In this document: positions 23,180 to 36,341 of the stretch, piece by piece | How the letters are laid out: the number at the start of each line of letters is the position of its first letter | How positions within the stretch are numbered: position 1 is the stretch's first letter | NCBI GenBank assembly: GCA_959347315.1 | Contig: OY365822.1 | Coordinates: 7,715,234 to 7,779,233, forward strand | Direction: 5' to 3' | Origin: Bimastos eiseni | Taxonomy: Eukaryota; Annelida; Clitellata; Crassiclitellata; Lumbricidae | DNA: 64,000 nucleotides | Made by a program: the position numbers and the translations under genes | Notes under the pieces: generated by a model | Seen by the model: only the letters and a program-made list of their open reading frames with translations | What the model was told of the DNA's origin: nothing | The model's database searches: none

Positions 23180-26100
23180 TTACTGCTGCTGGACGGACTG
23201 GCTGCTGCGGCTGGACTGACTTAACGGACTGGTGACTGCTGCTAAACGGATAGGACGGACCTGTGCCTGCAGCTGGACGGGCTGGACAGACTGGTGACTG
23301 CTGCTGGACGGACTGGATAGACTGGTGACTGCTGCTGGATGGACTGGACGGACTGGTGACTGCTGCTGGACGGACTGGACGGACTTGTGACTGCTGCTGG
23401 ACGGACTGGATGGACTTGTGACTGCTGCTGGACGGACTGGACGGACTGGTGACTGCTGCTGGACACCCTGTACGGACTGGTGAATGCTGCTGGACACCCT
23501 GCACTGACTGGTGACTGCTGCTAAGCGGACAGGACGGACTGGTGCCTGCAGCTGGACGGGCTGGACAGACGGGTGACTGCTGCTAAACGGACAGGACGGA
23601 CTTGTGACTGCTGCTGGACGGACTGGACGGACTGGTGACTGCTGCTGGACGGACTGGATAGACTGGTGACTGCTGCTGGATGGACTGGACGAACTGGTGA
23701 CTGCTGCTGGACGGACTGGACGGACTTGTGACTGCTGCTGGACACCCTGCACGGACTGGTGACTGCTGCTGGACACCCTGCACCGACTGGTTACTGCTGC
23801 TGGACGGACTGGACGGACTGGCGGCTGCTGCTGGACTGACTTAACGGACTGGTGACTGCTGCTAAACGGACAGGACGGACTGGTGCCTGCAGCTGGACGG
23901 GCTGGACAGACTGGTGACTGCTGCTGGACGGACTGGATAGACTGGTGACGGCTGCTGGATGGACGGGACGGACTGGTGACTGCTGCTGGACGGACTGGAC
24001 GGACTTGTGACTGCTGCTGGACGGACTGGATGGACTTGTGACTGCTGCTGGACGGACTGGACGGACTGGTGACTGCTGCTGGACACCCTGGACGGACCTG
24101 TGACTGCTGCTGGACACCCTGCAGCGACTGGTGACTGCTGCTAAGCGGACAGGACGGACTGGTGCCTGCAGCTGGACGGGCTGGACAGACTGGTGACTGC
24201 TGCTGGACGGACTGGATAGACTGGTGACTGCTGCTGGACGGACTGGACGGACTTGTGACTGCTGCTGGACGGACTGGACGGACTGGTGACTGCTGCTGGA
24301 CACCCTGCACGGACTGGTGACTGCTGCTGGACACCCTCCACCGACTGGTTACTGCTGCTGGACGGACTGGACGGACTGGTGGCTGCTGCTGGACGGACTG
24401 GTGACTGCTGCTGGACACCCTGCACGGACTGGTGACTGCTGCTGGACACCCTGCACGGACTGGTTACTGCTGCTGGACGGACTGGACGGACTGGTGGCTG
24501 CTGCTGGACTGACTGGACGGACTGGTGGCTGCAGCTGGACGGACTGTACGGACTGGTGACTGCTGCTGGACGGACGATACGGGCTGGTGACTGCTGCTGG
24601 AGGGACTGGATGGACTGGACGGACTGGTGACTGCTGCTGGATGGACTGGCGGCTGCTGCTGGACGGACTGGACGGACGGGTGACTGCTGCTAAACGGACA
24701 GGACGGACTGGTGCCTGCAGCTGGACGGGCTGGTCCGACTGGTGACTGCTGCTGGACGGACTGGTGACTGCTGCTGGATAGACTGGTGACTGCTGCTTTA
24801 CGGACTGTTGACTGCTGCTTGCATGGACTTGTGACTGCTGCTGGACACCCTGCACGGACTGGTGACTGCTGCTGGACACCCTGCACCGACTGGTTACTGC
24901 TGCTGGACGGACTGGCTGCTGCGGCTGGACTGACTTAACGGACTGGTGACTGCTGCTAAACGGATAGGACGGACCTGTGCCTGCAGCTGGACGGGCTGGA
25001 CAGACTGGTGACTGCTGCTGGACGGACTGGATAGACTGGTGACTGCTGCTGGATGGACTGGACGGACTGGTGACTGCTGCTGGACGGACTGGACGGACTT
25101 GTGACTGCTGCTGGACGGACTGGATGGACTTGTGACTGCTGCTGGACGGACTGGACGGACTGGTGACTGCTGCTGGACACCCTGTACGGACTGGTGAATG
25201 CTGCTGGACACCCTGCACTGACTGGTGACTGCTGCTAAGCGGACAGGACGGACTGGTGCCTGCAGCTGGACGGGCTGGACAGACTGGTGACTGCTGCTGG
25301 ACGGACTGGACGGACTGGTGACTGCAGCTGGACGGACTGTACGGACTGGTGACTGCTGCTGGACGGACTGCTCACTGCTGCTGGATGGACGATACGGGCT
25401 GGTGACTGCTGCTGGAGTGACTGGATAGACGGGTGACTGCTGCTAAACGGACAGGACGGACTTGTGACTGCTGCTGGACGGACTGGACGGACTGGTGACT
25501 GCTGCTGGACGGACTGGATAGACTGGTGACTGCTGCTGGATGGACTGGACGAACTGGTGACTGCTGCTGGACGGACTGGACGGACTTGTGACTGCTGCTG
25601 GACACCCTGCACGGACTGGTGACTGCTGCTGGACACCCTGCACCGACTGGTTACTGCTGCTGGACGGACTGGACGGACTGGCGGCTGCTGCTGGACTGAC
25701 TTAACGGACTGGTGACTGCTGCTAAACGGACAGGACGGACTGGTGCCTGCAGCTGGACGGGCTGGACAGACTGGTGACTGCTGCTGGACGGACTGGATAG
25801 ACTGGTGACTGCTGCTGGATGGACGGGACGGACTGGTGACTGCTGCTGGACGGACTGGACGGACTTGTGACTGCTGCTGGACGGACTGGATGGACTTGTG
25901 ACTGCTGCTGGATGGACGGGACGGACTGGTGACTGCTGCTGGACGGACTGGACGGACTTGTGACTGCTGCTGGACGGACTGGATGGACTTGTGACTGCTG
26001 CTGGACGGACTGGACGGACTGGTGACTGCTGCTGGACACCCTGTACGGACCTGTGACTGCTGCTGGACACCCTGCAGCGACTGGTGACTGCTGCTAAGCG

Positions 26101-26512
26101 GACAGGACGGACTGGTGCCTGCAGCTGGACGGGCTGGACAGACTGGTGACTGCTGCTGGACGGACTGGATAGACTGGTGACTGCTGCTGGACGGACTGGA
26201 CGGACTTGTGACTGCTGCTGGACGGACTGGACGGACTGGTGACCACTGCTGGACACCCTGCACGGACTGGTGACTGCTGCTGGACACCCTCCACCGACTG
26301 GTTACTGCTGCTGGACGGACTGGACGGACTGGTGGCTGCTGCTGGACGGACTGGTGACTGCTGCTGGACACCCTGCACGGACTGGTGACTGCTGCTGGAC
26401 ACCCTGCTCGGACTGGTTACTGCTGCTGGACGGACTGGACGGACTGGTGGCTGCTGCTGGACTGACTGGACGGACTGGTGGCTGCAGCTGGACGGACTGT
26501 ACGGACTGGTGA
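23180..26512. repeat. Higher-order repeats within satellite (offsets about 1.7 and 1.95 kb)
   Basis: The block with AAACGGATAGGACGGACCTG at about 23,240 recurs at about 24,955 (offset 1,714). The block with CACCCTCCACCGACTGG at about 24,330 recurs at 26,285 (offset 1,953), with relatives at about 21,985 and 31,173. The copies are nested and partly scrambled. Confidence 0.65.
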
Positions 26513-27551
26513 CTGCTGCTGGACGGACGATACGGGCTGGTGACTGCTGCTGGAGGGACTGGATGGACTGGACGGACTGGTGACTGCTGCTGGATGGACT
26601 GGCGGCTGCTGCTGGACGGACTGGACGGACGGGTGACTGCTGCTAAACGGACAGGACGGACTGGTGCCTGCAGCTGGACGGGCTGGTCCGACTGGTGACT
26701 GCTGCTGGACGGACTGGTGACTGCTGCTGGATAGACTGGTGACTGCTGCTTTACGGACTGTTGACTGCTGCTTGCATGGACTGGTGACTGCTGCTGGACG
26801 GACTGGACGGAGTGGACGGACTGGTGACTGCTGCTGGACGCACTGGACGGACTGGTGACTGCTGCTGGATAGACTGGTGACTGCTGCTTTACGGACTGTT
26901 GACTGCTGCGTGCATGGACTGGTGACTGCTGCTGTCCGGACTGGACGGAGTGGACGGACTGGTGACTGCTGCTGGACGCACTGGACGGACTGGTGACTGC
27001 TGTTGGACAGACTGGACGGACTGGTGGCTGCTGCTGGACGGACTGGACAGAGTTGTGACATCTGCAGGACGGTCTGGACGGGCTGGTGACTACTGCTGGA
27101 CGGACTGGACGGACTGGTGACTGCTGCTGGACGGACTGGACGGACTGGTTACTGCTGCTGGACGGACTGGACGGACTGGTGACTGCAGCTGGACGGACTG
27201 TACGGACTGGTGACTGCTGCTGGACGGACTGCTGACTTCTGCTGGACGGACGATTCGGGCTGGTAACTGCTGCTGGAGGGACTGGACGAACTGGTTACTT
27301 CTGCTGGACGGACTGGACGGACTGGTGACTGCTGCTGGACACCCTGCACGGACTGGTGACTGCTGCTCGACGGACTGTACGAACTGGTTACTGCTGCTGG
27401 ACGGACTAGACGGACTGGTGACTGGTGCTGGACGGACTGGACGGGCTGGTGACTGCTGCTGTACGGATTGGACGGTCTGTTCGGACTGGTGACTGATGCA
27501 GGACGGTCTGGACGGGCTGGTGACTACTGCTGGACGGACTGGACGGACTGG

Positions 27552-30099
27552 TTACTGCTGCTGGACGGACTGGACGGACTGGTGACTGCAGCTGGACGGA
27601 CTGTACGGACTGGTGACTGCTGCTGGACGGACTGCTGACTTCTGCTGGACGGACGATTCGGGCTGGTAACTGCTGCTGGAGGGACTGGACGAACTGGTTA
27701 CTTCTGCTGGACGGACTGGTGACTGCTGCTGGACACCCTGCACGGACTGGTGACTGCTGCTCGACGGACTGGTGACTGATGCTGGAAGGAGTGGACGGAC
27801 TTGTGACTGCTGCTGGACTGACTGGACGGACTGGTGACTGGTGCTGGACGAACTGGACGGACTGCTGCTGGACGGATTGGACGGATTGTGCGGACTGGTG
27901 ACATCTGCTGAACTGTCTGGACGGACTGGTGACATCTGCTGGACGGACTGGACGGACTCCACAGACTGGTCACTACTGCTGGACGGACTGGACGAACTGG
28001 TGACTGCTGCTCGACGGACTGGATAGACTTGTGACTGATGCTGTATGGACTGGTGACTGATGCTGGAAGGAGTGGACGGACTTGTGACTGCTGCTGGACT
28101 GACTGGACGGACTGGTGACTGGTGCTGGACGGACTGGACGGACTGGTGACTGATGTTTTCACGGTCTGGTGACAGCTGCTGGACGCACTGGACGGACTGG
28201 TGACTGCTGTTGGACGGACTGGACGGACTGGTTACTGCTGCTGGACGGACTGGACGGACTGGTGACTGCATCTGGACGGACTGTACGGACTGGTGACTGC
28301 TGCTGGACGGACTGCTCACTGCTGCTGGATGGACGATACGGGCTGGTGACTGCTGCTGGAGGGACTGGACGGACTGGACGGACTGGTGACTGCTGCTGGA
28401 CGGACTGGACGGAGTGGACGGACTGGTGACTGCTGCTGGACGCACTGGACGGACTGGTGACTGCTGCTGGATAGACTGGTGACTGCTGCTTTACGGACTG
28501 TTGACTGCTGCGTGCATGGACTGGTGACTGCTGCTGGCCGGACTGGACGGAGTGGACGGACTGGTGACTGCTGCTGGACGCACTGGACGGACTGGTGACT
28601 GCTGTTGGACAGACTGGACGGACTGGTGGCTGCTGCTGGACGGACTGGACGGACTGGTGACTGCAGCTGGACGGACTGTGCGGACTGGTGACTGCTGCTG
28701 GACGGACTGCTGACTTCTGCTGGACGGACGATTCGGGCTGGTAACTGCTGCTGGAGAGACTGGACGGACTGGACGGACTGGTGGCTGCTGCTGGACACCC
28801 TGCACGGACTGGTGACTGCTGCTCGACGGACTGGACGAACTGGTTACTGCTGCTGGACGGACTAGACGGACTGGTGACTGGTGCTGGACGGACTGGACGG
28901 GCTGGTGACTGCTGCTGTACGGATTGGACGGTCTGTTCGGACTGGTGACTGATGCTGAACTGACTGGACGGACTGGTGACATCTGCTGGATGGACTGGCG
29001 GACTGGACAGAGTTGTGACATCTGCAGGACGGTCTGGACGGGCTGGTGACTACTGCTGGACGGACTGGACGGACTGGTGACTGCTGCTGGACGGACTGGA
29101 CGGACTGGTTACTGCTGCTGGACGGACTGGACGGACTGGTGACTGCAGCTGGACGGACTGTACGGACTGGTGACTGCTGCTGGACGGACTGCTGACTTCT
29201 GCTGGACGGACGATTCGGGCTGGTAACTGCTGCTGGAGGGACTGGACGAACTGGTTACTTCTGCTGGACGGACTGGACGGACTGGTGACTGCTGCTGGAC
29301 ACCCTGCACGGACTGGTGACTGCTGCTGTACGGATTGGACGGTCTGTTCGGACTGGTGACTGATGCTGAACTGACTGGACGGACTGGTGACATCTGCTGG
29401 ATGGACTGGCGGACTGGACAGAGTTGTGACATCTGCAGGACGGTCTGGACGGGCTGGTGACTACTGCTGGACGGACTGGACGGACTGGTTACTGCTGCTG
29501 GACGGACTGGACGGACTGGTGACTGCAGCTGGACGGACTGTACGGACTGGTGACTGCTGCTGGACGGACTGCTGACTTCTGCTGGACGGACGATTCGGGC
29601 TGGTAACTGCTGCTGGAGGGACTGGACGAACTGGTTACTTCTGCTGGACGGACTGGTGACTGCTGCTGGACACCCTGCACGGACTGGTGACTGCTGCTCG
29701 ACGGACTGGTGACTGATGCTGGAAGGAGTGGACGGACTTGTGACTGCTGCTGGACTGACTGGACGGACTGGTGACTGGTGCTGGACGAACTGGACGGACT
29801 GCTGCTGGACGGATTGGACGGATTGTGCGGACTGGTGACATCTGCTGAACTGTCTGGACGGACTGGTGACATCTGCTGGACGGACTGGACGGACTCCACA
29901 GACTGGTCACTACTGCTGGACGGACTGGACGAACTGGTGACTGCTGCTCGACGGACTGGATAGACTTGTGACTGATGCTGTATGGACTGGTGACTGATGC
30001 TGGAAGGAGTGGACGGACTTGTGACTGCTGCTGGACTGACTGGACGGACTGGTGACTGGTGCTGGACGGACTGGACGGACTGGTGACTGATGTTTTCAC
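27552..30099. repeat. Higher-order repeat within satellite (offset 1,937 bp)
   Basis: Blocks at 27,552-28,162 recur at 29,489-30,099 with a constant offset of 1,937 and the same variants, including GATGTTTTCACGGTCTGG near 28,150 and 30,087. A separate block of about 0.64 kb is doubled at about 12,060-12,700 and 12,710-13,350. Confidence 0.7.
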
Positions 30100-31905
30100 G
30101 GTCTGGTGACAGCTGCTGGACGCACTGGACGGACTGGTGACTGCTGTTGGACGGACTGGACGGACTGGTTACTGCTGCTGGACGGACTGGACGGACTGGT
30201 GACTGCTGCTGGACGGACTGCTCACTGCTGCTGGATGGACGATACGGGCTGGTGACTGCTGCTGGAGGGACTGGACGGACTGGACGGACTGGTGACTGCT
30301 GCTGGACGGACTGGCGGCTGCTGCTGGATGGTCTGGACGGACGGGTGACTGCTGCTAAACGGACAGGACGGACTTGTGACTGCTGCTGGACGGACTGGAC
30401 GGACTGGACGGACTGGTGACTGCTGCTGGATGGACTGGACGGACTGGTGACTGCTGCTGGACGGACTGGACGGACTTGTTACTGCTGCTGGACACCCTGC
30501 ACGGACTGGTGACTGCTGCTGGACACCCTGCACCGACTGGTTACTGCTGCTGGACGGACTGGACGGACTGGCGGCTGCTGCTGGACTGACTTAACGGACT
30601 GGTGACTGCTGCTAAACGGACAGGACGGACTGGTGCCTGCAGCTGGACGGGCTGGACAGACTGGTGACTGCTGCTGGACGGACTGGATAGACTGGTGACT
30701 GCTGCTGGATGGACTGGACGGACTGGTGACTGCTGCTGGACGGACTGGAGGGACTTGTGACTGCTGCTGGACGGACTGGATGGACTTGTGACTGCTGCTG
30801 GACGGACTGGACGGACTGGTGACTGCTGCTGGACACCCTGTACGGACTGGTGACTGCTGCTGGACACCCTACACCGACTGGTTACTGCTGCTGGACGGAC
30901 TGGACGGACTGGTGGCTGCTGCTGGACTGACTGGACGGACTGGTGACTGCTGCTAAGGGGACAGGACGGACTGGTGCCTGCAGCTGGACGGGCTGGACAG
31001 ACTGGTGACTTCTGCTGGACGGACTGGACGGACTGGTGACTGCTGCTGGATGGACTGGACGGACTTGTGACTACTGCTGGACGGACTGGACGGACTTGTG
31101 ACTGCTGCTGGACGGACTGGACGGACTGGTGACTGCTGCTGGACACTCTGCACGGACTGGTGACTGCTGCTGGACACCCTCCACCGACTTGTTACTGCTG
31201 CTGGACGGACTGGACGGACTGGTGGCTGCTGCTGGACGGACTGGTGACTGCTGCTGGACACCCTGCACGGACTGGTGACTGCTGCTGGACACCCTGCACG
31301 GACTGGTTACTGCTGCTGGACGGACAGGACGGACTTGTGGCTGCTGCTGGACTGACTGTACGGACTGGTGACTGCTGCTGGACGGACGATACGGGCTGGT
31401 GACTGCTGCTGGGAGGGACTGGACGGACTGGACGGACTGGTGACTGCTGCTGGACGGACTGGCGGCTGCTGCTGGACGGACTGGACGGACGGGTGACTGC
31501 TGCTAAACGGACAGGACGGACTGGTGCCTGCAGCTGGACGGGCTGGACCGACTGGTGACTGCTGCTGGACGGACTGGTGACTGCTGCTGGACGAACTGGT
31601 GACTGCTGCTTTACGGACTGTTGACTGCTGCTTGCATGGACTGGTGACTGCTGCTGGACGGACTGGACGGACTGGTGACTGCTGCTGGACGAACTGGTGA
31701 CTGCTGCTGGACGGACTGGACGGACTGGTGACGGCTGCTGGACGGACTGGGCGGACTGGTGACTGCTGCTGGACGGACTGGATGGACTGGTGACTGCTGC
31801 TGGGCACCCTGGACGGACTGGTGCCTGCTGCTGGACGGACTTGACGGAATGGTGACTGCTGCTGGACGGACTGGATGGACTGGTGACTGCTGCTGGATGG
31901 ACTGC

Positions 31906-32280
31906 GGCGACTGAAACTACCAGATAATTAAGCAGCAATAAATCGTAATTCAGCATCTGTTGAGTACCACTGATCTAGTTGGTTGTGTGGTGTTAACATG
32001 TAGTCCTTCTTTTCGATATATCCTAGACGATGTCTTGCTATTCGGTGTTATTACGACATATAGTACATCATGCTGGCTAAGCCCGGAGAGAATAATCTTT
32101 AAGTTATAGTTGTCTTAGGCTTCAAAACAGCATTGTGCGTTGCGCTGTGGTGCGAAGCGGTCGGTGTGCGTGCCGATGCGTAACGCTGCTTAAGCTAACT
32201 TATTGCTTCGGCATCCATGCGTGTCTATGTCAGAATTTCTTAAAGTAATGCCCACGTTTGTCAGCTGACAGCCGTTGACT
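31906..32280. other. Upstream region of orphan promoter D
   Basis: Single-copy-like sequence after the satellite. TGATCTAGTTGG and the following 150 bases resemble 37,017-37,135, upstream of the gene B promoters. No ORF of note. Confidence 0.45.
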
Positions 32281-32400
32281 GTCTTTATAAAGCGTCGCCC
32301 TCACATTCGTCAAATTGTAACAGTCGTCGCAGCTGTCGTCCGTCTGACGTCTTCAAGGAGAGCTTGAGTCAGTTCATCTACTTCACATTTTACATGTAAG
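32281..32400 (+). promoter_or_regulatory. Orphan TATA promoter D and candidate first exon
   Basis: TTTATAAAG at 32284-32292 is followed by GTCGTCGCAGCTGTCGTCCG and a possible donor GTAAGT at 32396. The layout (TATA, short noncoding exon, donor, then a BIR-exon position about 300 bases on) matches genes B and C. This is inferred from paralogy only. Confidence 0.4.
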
Positions 32401-32564
32401 TACATATATGCGTTTGCATGAATGCGTCTGGATACATTGCTATGTAAGATACCTCACGAAATAAACGTGCGTTCACTGCAGGTAAAGGAAACGATGACAC
32501 AATCGTTTCTTTAACAGCATTTCACGGAACTTAGTAGCATTAAGTCTGAGATTATGTAGGGCTA

Positions 32565-32770
32565 TCAATCTTATCGCGTTGCTGAACATTGCTTTATATA
32601 TTCTTGATAATCATTGCAATAGTGTGACCACTTCTTTGATCGTGATCAAATTCTCAAAGTTTCCCGCTAGTTAGTTCGACAACCGGGCATAAGTGGGTCA
32701 ACGGATGATGTCTCACCGATAATTAAAAGTGCCAGAACTATCTGAGTGGGGAGAAGCTCTCTTGCCTTTT
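32565..32770 (+). pseudogene. Decayed BIR exon of an IAP-like gene
   Basis: Sequence from GCTGAACATTGCTTTATATA through TGATCAAATTCTCAAAG and TTAGTTCGACAACCGGGCAT parallels 57,826-57,935, just before the gene C BIR exon. The beginning of that exon is recognisable as CCAGAACTATCTGAGTGGGG at 32,730 (compare CGAACTACCAGAGTGGCG at 57,942). The zinc-binding Cys/His codons are not found after it and the reading frame is lost. It is a dead remnant. Confidence 0.55.
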
Positions 32771-33195
32771 GGGCGGCTATCTGCATTGAGTGATCCTAGG
32801 TTGTGCGCTAAACAGTCTGTGCGCGCTGTTATAAATATTTTCTCCATTTACACGAACGTGAATGTGTTTAGTTCGAACGATGCAATAAAAATTATGCTGT
32901 ATAGTCAGCGAATAAATCAGTCATTTTATTTCATTACGAAGCTCGACAAACAAACAGTTTTTAGGCAATGCAGAAAGTCCGAATGCTTGAATCGTTAAAT
33001 TGTATGCAATATAATTATTCTCTTTGTTAATAAACAATCAGGGATTCTTGTAAATTGATGCGTCTTATTGCAATGCATTAATTCCTGTAGTGTACTTTGT
33101 CATGAAACACGTGGCTTCGCTCTCAGTTCTCCAAAGTAAGCGAAAAATCGATTTGCTTCTCATTGATATTCGCGATCTGCTCATAGGGGTGTACT
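32771..33195. other. No feature recognised
   Basis: AT-rich sequence with an incidental 89-codon ORF that has no recognisable domain. TTGTTAATAAACAATCAGGG could be a polyadenylation-type AATAAA at about 33,029, but no gene is attached to it. Confidence 0.35.
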
Positions 33196-33199
33196 CAGA

Positions 33200-33480
33200 G
33201 ACCACATGCAACGTATTTGGCGGAAGACTAATTACCAGACGAGATTGATGAGATTGTGTATACTGCAGAAAAGGACCGTTCGCATTGTCGCTGGCGCTCC
33301 CTATAACTCTCATACTCAACCAATATTTAAAGATTTCCATATTGTACAAATAGATAAAATTAATAAATCGCAGATATGTCAATTCATGTTCCGCTTTGCC
33401 AACAATTTATTACCGCCTGCCTTTAAAGACTATTTCCTCTGTGTGTCTGACCTGCATTTTTACGAAGTTCATGATTAATG
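33200..33480 (+). mobile_element. Second LINE fragment (ORF2 C-terminal region)
   Basis: It reads RLCILQKRTVRIVAGAPYNS and then QICQFMFRFANNLLPPAF. This aligns with the region around 47,910-48,110 of the near-complete LINE (RIQILQKKILRIIAGSPYNF; ISEFMYRYTYNTLPSSL). The similarity is only moderate, so it is a different, older subfamily. It is truncated at both ends. Confidence 0.75.
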
Positions 33481-35620
33481 CATCTTAAATATAATATTAC
33501 CGAGACTAATGACCGTCAGTTTATACTTCAACCATCTGAATACGACCTTATAGTTTTCATTTTCTTTGCTATCGATAGATTTTTGCTATAGAACACGCCA
33601 ATTTCCGCCTAAGAGTCCCGTGACGGCTCTGACTAGGGGCCCGGATTTTTCTCTGTTTATTGGAGTCCGGAATTTCTTGGCCAAAAAGAAGTAGGATACA
33701 ATACAATTCAATATTCTTAAATACATCACAAATTACTTTAAGATCCGTCATTCTTGGTCCCTTTGTAGCACAGAGGGAAAAATCCTTTACTTCCCCTCTC
33801 AGGATATTAACTATGCGTCGATGGACGATGGAAGAGCAGTCTATTCGAAGAAATGGAGTTGAAGACGGACACAAAAATATTGAGGAGAAAATGATAGACG
33901 GACAATCTATTCTACCTTCATCAGTTTTCTCATCGCCATGTATTCATGTATATCTCCACACAATGTAGCCTCTCCGACGCTGTTACTTTCCATTCCACGC
34001 TTCTTACCACTCGCGACTGATCACGGAACTCTTCAAACTATACACCCTATCGAGTTTCTACTCTTGTGCCACCACACATACGGCCACCATCATCACCGAA
34101 TGCCACCGGAGCACCGCGCTCTCTCCTCGGTTTGACCTCCCCGGTTGTTGACCTGGCACCGAAACGGTAAACGAGAAGCTTGGCAATTGTGAACTTCATT
34201 TGTTATGGCGTCGGTGAATAACCTGGCCACACTGACGTGACTTTAGGGCATTGAGAAATTTTCGAAGATTTGCATTACCTTGCATTACATTGTGTGGAGA
34301 TATACATAGATACATGTATAATTAATTTTACACATGGTAGACTGTATTAAATTCATTATCGTGTATTCAAGAAGGCTATAGTGAAGTGAGTCAATGTTCG
34401 ACGTGATGTAAAAATGTAGACAAATCTTATCAAATGTTAAATATTATGTAGCTTACACCGCCGGAAAAATCTTCTCAATTCCTTTCGTCCACGAGATCAT
34501 CGTTCTTTGGTTGCCACAACATACATAATTAGGACCTACGTATCTCACTCTGGTGCGTGACATCTTGAAATCAATTTCTGTCGTTTCTTGGCTTTAGGTC
34601 TGACACACGGAATCTACGCCCATCAACACAACTTTCCTCCAGTTTCCAAGAATTTTGCACTGGTACAGCAAGGTCTGTAATAAACTTGTTTCAGCGTTAT
34701 GCGTATATTTAACGTCTTTACTCGTACCTAGCCTCTGGATAAAAATATAATAATTGAGGCCTGTTTATATTGATATATAGATTGTATAAAACCTGCGATC
34801 GATAGAATTGTTTCGGATGTATAGTTTATCGGATGTTTTGAGGAATTTCAATTCAGTTGAGAACTTAACATTTAGACAAACCGTCGAAACATCATCATCT
34901 CTCGGCATATCTCTTTGCCTTTCTTCTTCACACATTTTCCTGACAATATCGTCATTATTATATTTTAGACTGCAGTCATCGTCATTGTCGCCTTTTGGTG
35001 GCTGACCCCCTCCAAGGGATCAATTCATGCCTGAAGAAGACATGTTTTTTTAGGCCTGTTGCCGCTGCTACTACTAATAGGCTTCTACAACAGCAACAAC
35101 TATATGATAACAACAACTGTTCTTGTTCATTTATTTATATTTGCCATGAGGTGCTTCCTTGTCCAGGAACTTAGAGATTATTGTTATTAATGTACGTAAG
35201 TTGCCTACCATTGATAGTCATGCCTCGTCTTCAGAGGCCAGTGGGAAAGAGCCCTTGAAAGCAACCAAGTTAGCGCTGTATGCAAGTAGAGAGGCTTTGG
35301 AAAAGGATGGACTGTTCGCGCCTGTCCGCAATGATAGAAGCGAAGCTCGTTTGCCAATTTTGGCTTTTGAGGTCAGATTCCATGAGATTGAAATTGGCAA
35401 GAAAATAAAAGAAACTGGCAGATTTTACGGATCGCCTCTTGTACAGACGCGGTCGTTGAGATATCTTCATTTAATACACTGATGGACATGCGGTACCTCG
35501 CCATTGTATATGAACTTGATGCAAATGTTGTTCTGTGTTGGAACGGACTTCCCTCGTCCTCTCTGGCCTGTATACGCGCTGTCTCGGTGTACCTTGTAGA
35601 GTATGTAACTTCAACGGCAT
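33481..35620. other. No gene recognised (2.1 kb)
   Basis: Mixed sequence with several ORFs of 60-107 codons. One (35,159-35,482) has opposite-strand ORFs overlapping it and no recognisable domain. No paralogous copy exists in the window to test conservation. I see no splice-supported exon. Confidence 0.35.
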
Positions 35621-35624
35621 TCAA

Positions 35625-35815
35625 GGCTACTCAGGTCTAATAAGGCGACCTCCTCGTTATCAAGCTACCCAGGTCTAATTAGGGGACCTCCTCGTTATCA
35701 GCCTACTCAAGTCTAATTAGGCGACCTCCTCGTTATCAGGCTACTCAGGTCTAATTAGGCGACCTCCTCGTTATCAGGCTACCCAGGTATAATTAGGTGA
35801 CCTCGTTATCAGGCT
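35625..35815. repeat. 38-bp tandem repeat, five copies
   Basis: The unit is GGCTACTCAGGTCTAATTAG followed by GCGACCTCCTCGTTATCA. Four copies are full length, the last is shortened, and they differ by a few substitutions. The start-to-start distance is 38 in the first copies. Confidence 0.9.
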
Positions 35816-36340
35816 GAGCCATCTGTGATGCGCTGGTTCAGGTTGCCTTCTCTTTTTCTTCGCAGTCAATACATCTTCGCTGACTATGTTATGCTGTCAT
35901 CGCAATGTACACTAGTTTCCAAAATGTAATCTGTAAAACAGAATACAGCCTCAGAATTAGTCCAGCTGCGACTTTAAAGTTTTGTTCACAGCAAGTTGGT
36001 GCAGGGAGGCATAGGGCCTACATAATGAAAACAAATTAATTGATAGAATAAAGTCGTTCTTGCAGCGCAAAAGTTTCATATAAATACACAATTTGATGTT
36101 TTCTAGCTTTGAGTATACTTCCCAACCGTTCTCTGTGATGAATTCTCCCAGGAGAATATAATACCCACAAGCCTACTCTCCATAAAAGAGGGTAAAACTA
36201 TAATCGAATTCGATGACAATTGGCAAAACCACAGAGTTCGGTGCGATTTCGACTTATCCAGTTGGCGCAAAATGTATCCTCTACGCTAGGCCTACTGTAA
36301 ATTAAAAAAAATTTGCCGTTTACTATACTTTTAAATGTGG
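35816..36340. other. No feature recognised
   Basis: Single-copy-like AT-rich sequence. No ORF, splice pattern or repeat is supported. Confidence 0.35.
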
Positions 36341-36341
36341 G

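Larger units (their letters stand above)
11803..31905. repeat. Tandem array 3: 20 kb satellite, 22-bp core plus 9-bp spacers
   Basis: The array is built from a 22-bp core (CTGGTGACTGCTG followed by CTGGACGGA) and zero to three extra copies of the 9-bp CTGGACGGA, giving periods of 22, 31 or 40 bp. Variants recur: CTGGACACCCTGCACGGA, CTGCTAAACGGACAGGACGG, GATACGGGCTGG and GATGTTTTCACGG. The 31-bp consensus is 20/31 G+C, far above its AT-rich flanks, with a strong G over C excess on the plus strand. The minus strand is open in all three frames (period 31 residues, S/Q/P/V/R-rich), giving ORFs of up to 753 codons. With no splice or start logic, and every frame equally open, I do not call these genes. 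It ends where GATGGACTGCGGCGACTGAA gives way to unique AT-rich sequence. Confidence 0.95.

Noticed and set aside
11803..31905. CRISPR array, because of short repeats with spacing
   Set aside because: Spacers are themselves 9-bp repeats, not unique sequences. The DNA is eukaryotic and no cas genes are present.
35159..35482. 107-codon ORF as a gene
   Set aside because: There is no recognisable domain, three overlapping ORFs lie on the other strand, and no paralogue or splice evidence was found.
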